Positions 63,853 to 64,000 of a stretch of 64,000 nucleotides of DNA are shown one piece after another. The translations under genes and the position numbers were made by a program. The notes under the pieces were generated by a model. That model had not been told where the DNA came from. It saw nothing but the letters and a program-made list of their open reading frames with translations, and made no database searches. The stretch is from Bacillota bacterium (GTDB taxonomy: Bacteria > Bacillota > Clostridia > Peptostreptococcales > Anaerovoracaceae), in assembly GCA_028724585.1 (NCBI GenBank), contig JAQYCQ010000039.1, forward strand, positions 60,632-124,631. The letters run 5' to 3'. Within the stretch, counting starts at the first letter, position 1. Every line of letters starts with the position of its first letter.

Positions 63853-63966
63853 GTAAGTCCGTAAACGGTAAATAACACGTACATTCAAACGCTGCCATAA
63901 TTCCAATAAAATAATCAGGGGAAGCCAATACGACCTTCTCCGGATCATGACTATGGAGGATACAAA

Positions 63967-64000
63967 ATGAGCAGCTTAAGAAGAACGGAAAACGACAGCC
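63967..64000 (+). CDS. Start of a gene continuing beyond the window
   Basis: An ATG at 63967 preceded by GGAGGA at the right distance, open to the window edge, encoding MSSLRRTENDS. Too short to recognise. Confidence 0.6.
   Translation, partial: MSSLRRTENDS

Overview
The window reads as a stretch of core chromosome from a strictly anaerobic Bacillota (Clostridia, probably Eubacteriales). The evidence is an [FeFe]-hydrogenase with a GltD-like partner, a class III (oxygen-sensitive) ribonucleotide reductase with its activase, a superoxide reductase, PdxST vitamin B6 synthesis, RbgA/YitT/CsbB-type Gram-positive genes, an SLH-anchored surface protein, AAAGGAGG-type ribosome binding sites and sigma-A promoters. 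A family-level assignment is a guess (Lachnospiraceae- or Anaerovoracaceae-like). No prophage, insertion sequence with a transposase or CRISPR array was seen.

Layout. 0-1.2 kb: 3' end of an FtsX-type ABC permease. 1.5-6.3 kb (minus): a hydrogenase operon (GltD/NuoF-like flavoprotein, HydA) followed by a metallophosphoesterase and a divergent peptide deformylase. 7.1-9.4 kb: aconitase-superfamily hydratase. 9.6-12.8 kb (minus): an amber-interrupted aminotransferase and a split OatA-like O-acetyltransferase system. 13-16.8 kb: pdxR divergent from pdxST, then a NUDIX gene. 16.9-19.1 kb: fluoride exporter, XRE regulator, purC, and a tiny membrane ORF. 19.4-27.0 kb: YfhO-GtrA-GtrB polymer glycosylation cassette running by overlap into nrdG, then nrdD. 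27.1-31.6 kb: flavin reductase, YitT, and an amber-interrupted TetM-like GTPase fused to a Rae1/YacP-like NYN nuclease. 31.8-47.2 kb: nucleoside kinase-pcrA-ligA, an AIR-synthase-like gene, SRP RNA, then dnaX-ybaB-recR-TSCPD-addB-NusG domain II-Gx transporter-exonuclease. 47.4-53.7 kb (minus): CoA-type NUDIX, superoxide reductase, AhpD-like protein plus iron alcohol dehydrogenase, metNIQ. 54.3-63.7 kb: rbgA-rnhB, tRNA-Thr, valS-folC-lipid kinase, GNAT, SLH-transglutaminase protein. A new gene starts at 63967.

The most unusual content is non-coding. Three ~250-bp elements (1264-1524, 6574-6832 inverted, 55925-56166) share short unpaired motifs, while their three helices have different sequences that stay complementary in every copy. 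That is covariation, the signature of a selected structure rather than of an ordinary insertion. A second family of about twenty 11-15-bp palindromes has an almost invariant CGGAG centre and freely varying matched arms. It is scattered between genes and in a few gene 3' ends.

Two otherwise intact genes (aminotransferase; TetM-Rae1 fusion) are each cut by a single in-frame TAG. At least ten neighbouring genes use TAG as their normal stop, so genome-wide recoding is unlikely; recent nonsense mutation or sequence error is the simpler reading. Coordinates and motifs were read by eye. No database search or folding program was run.
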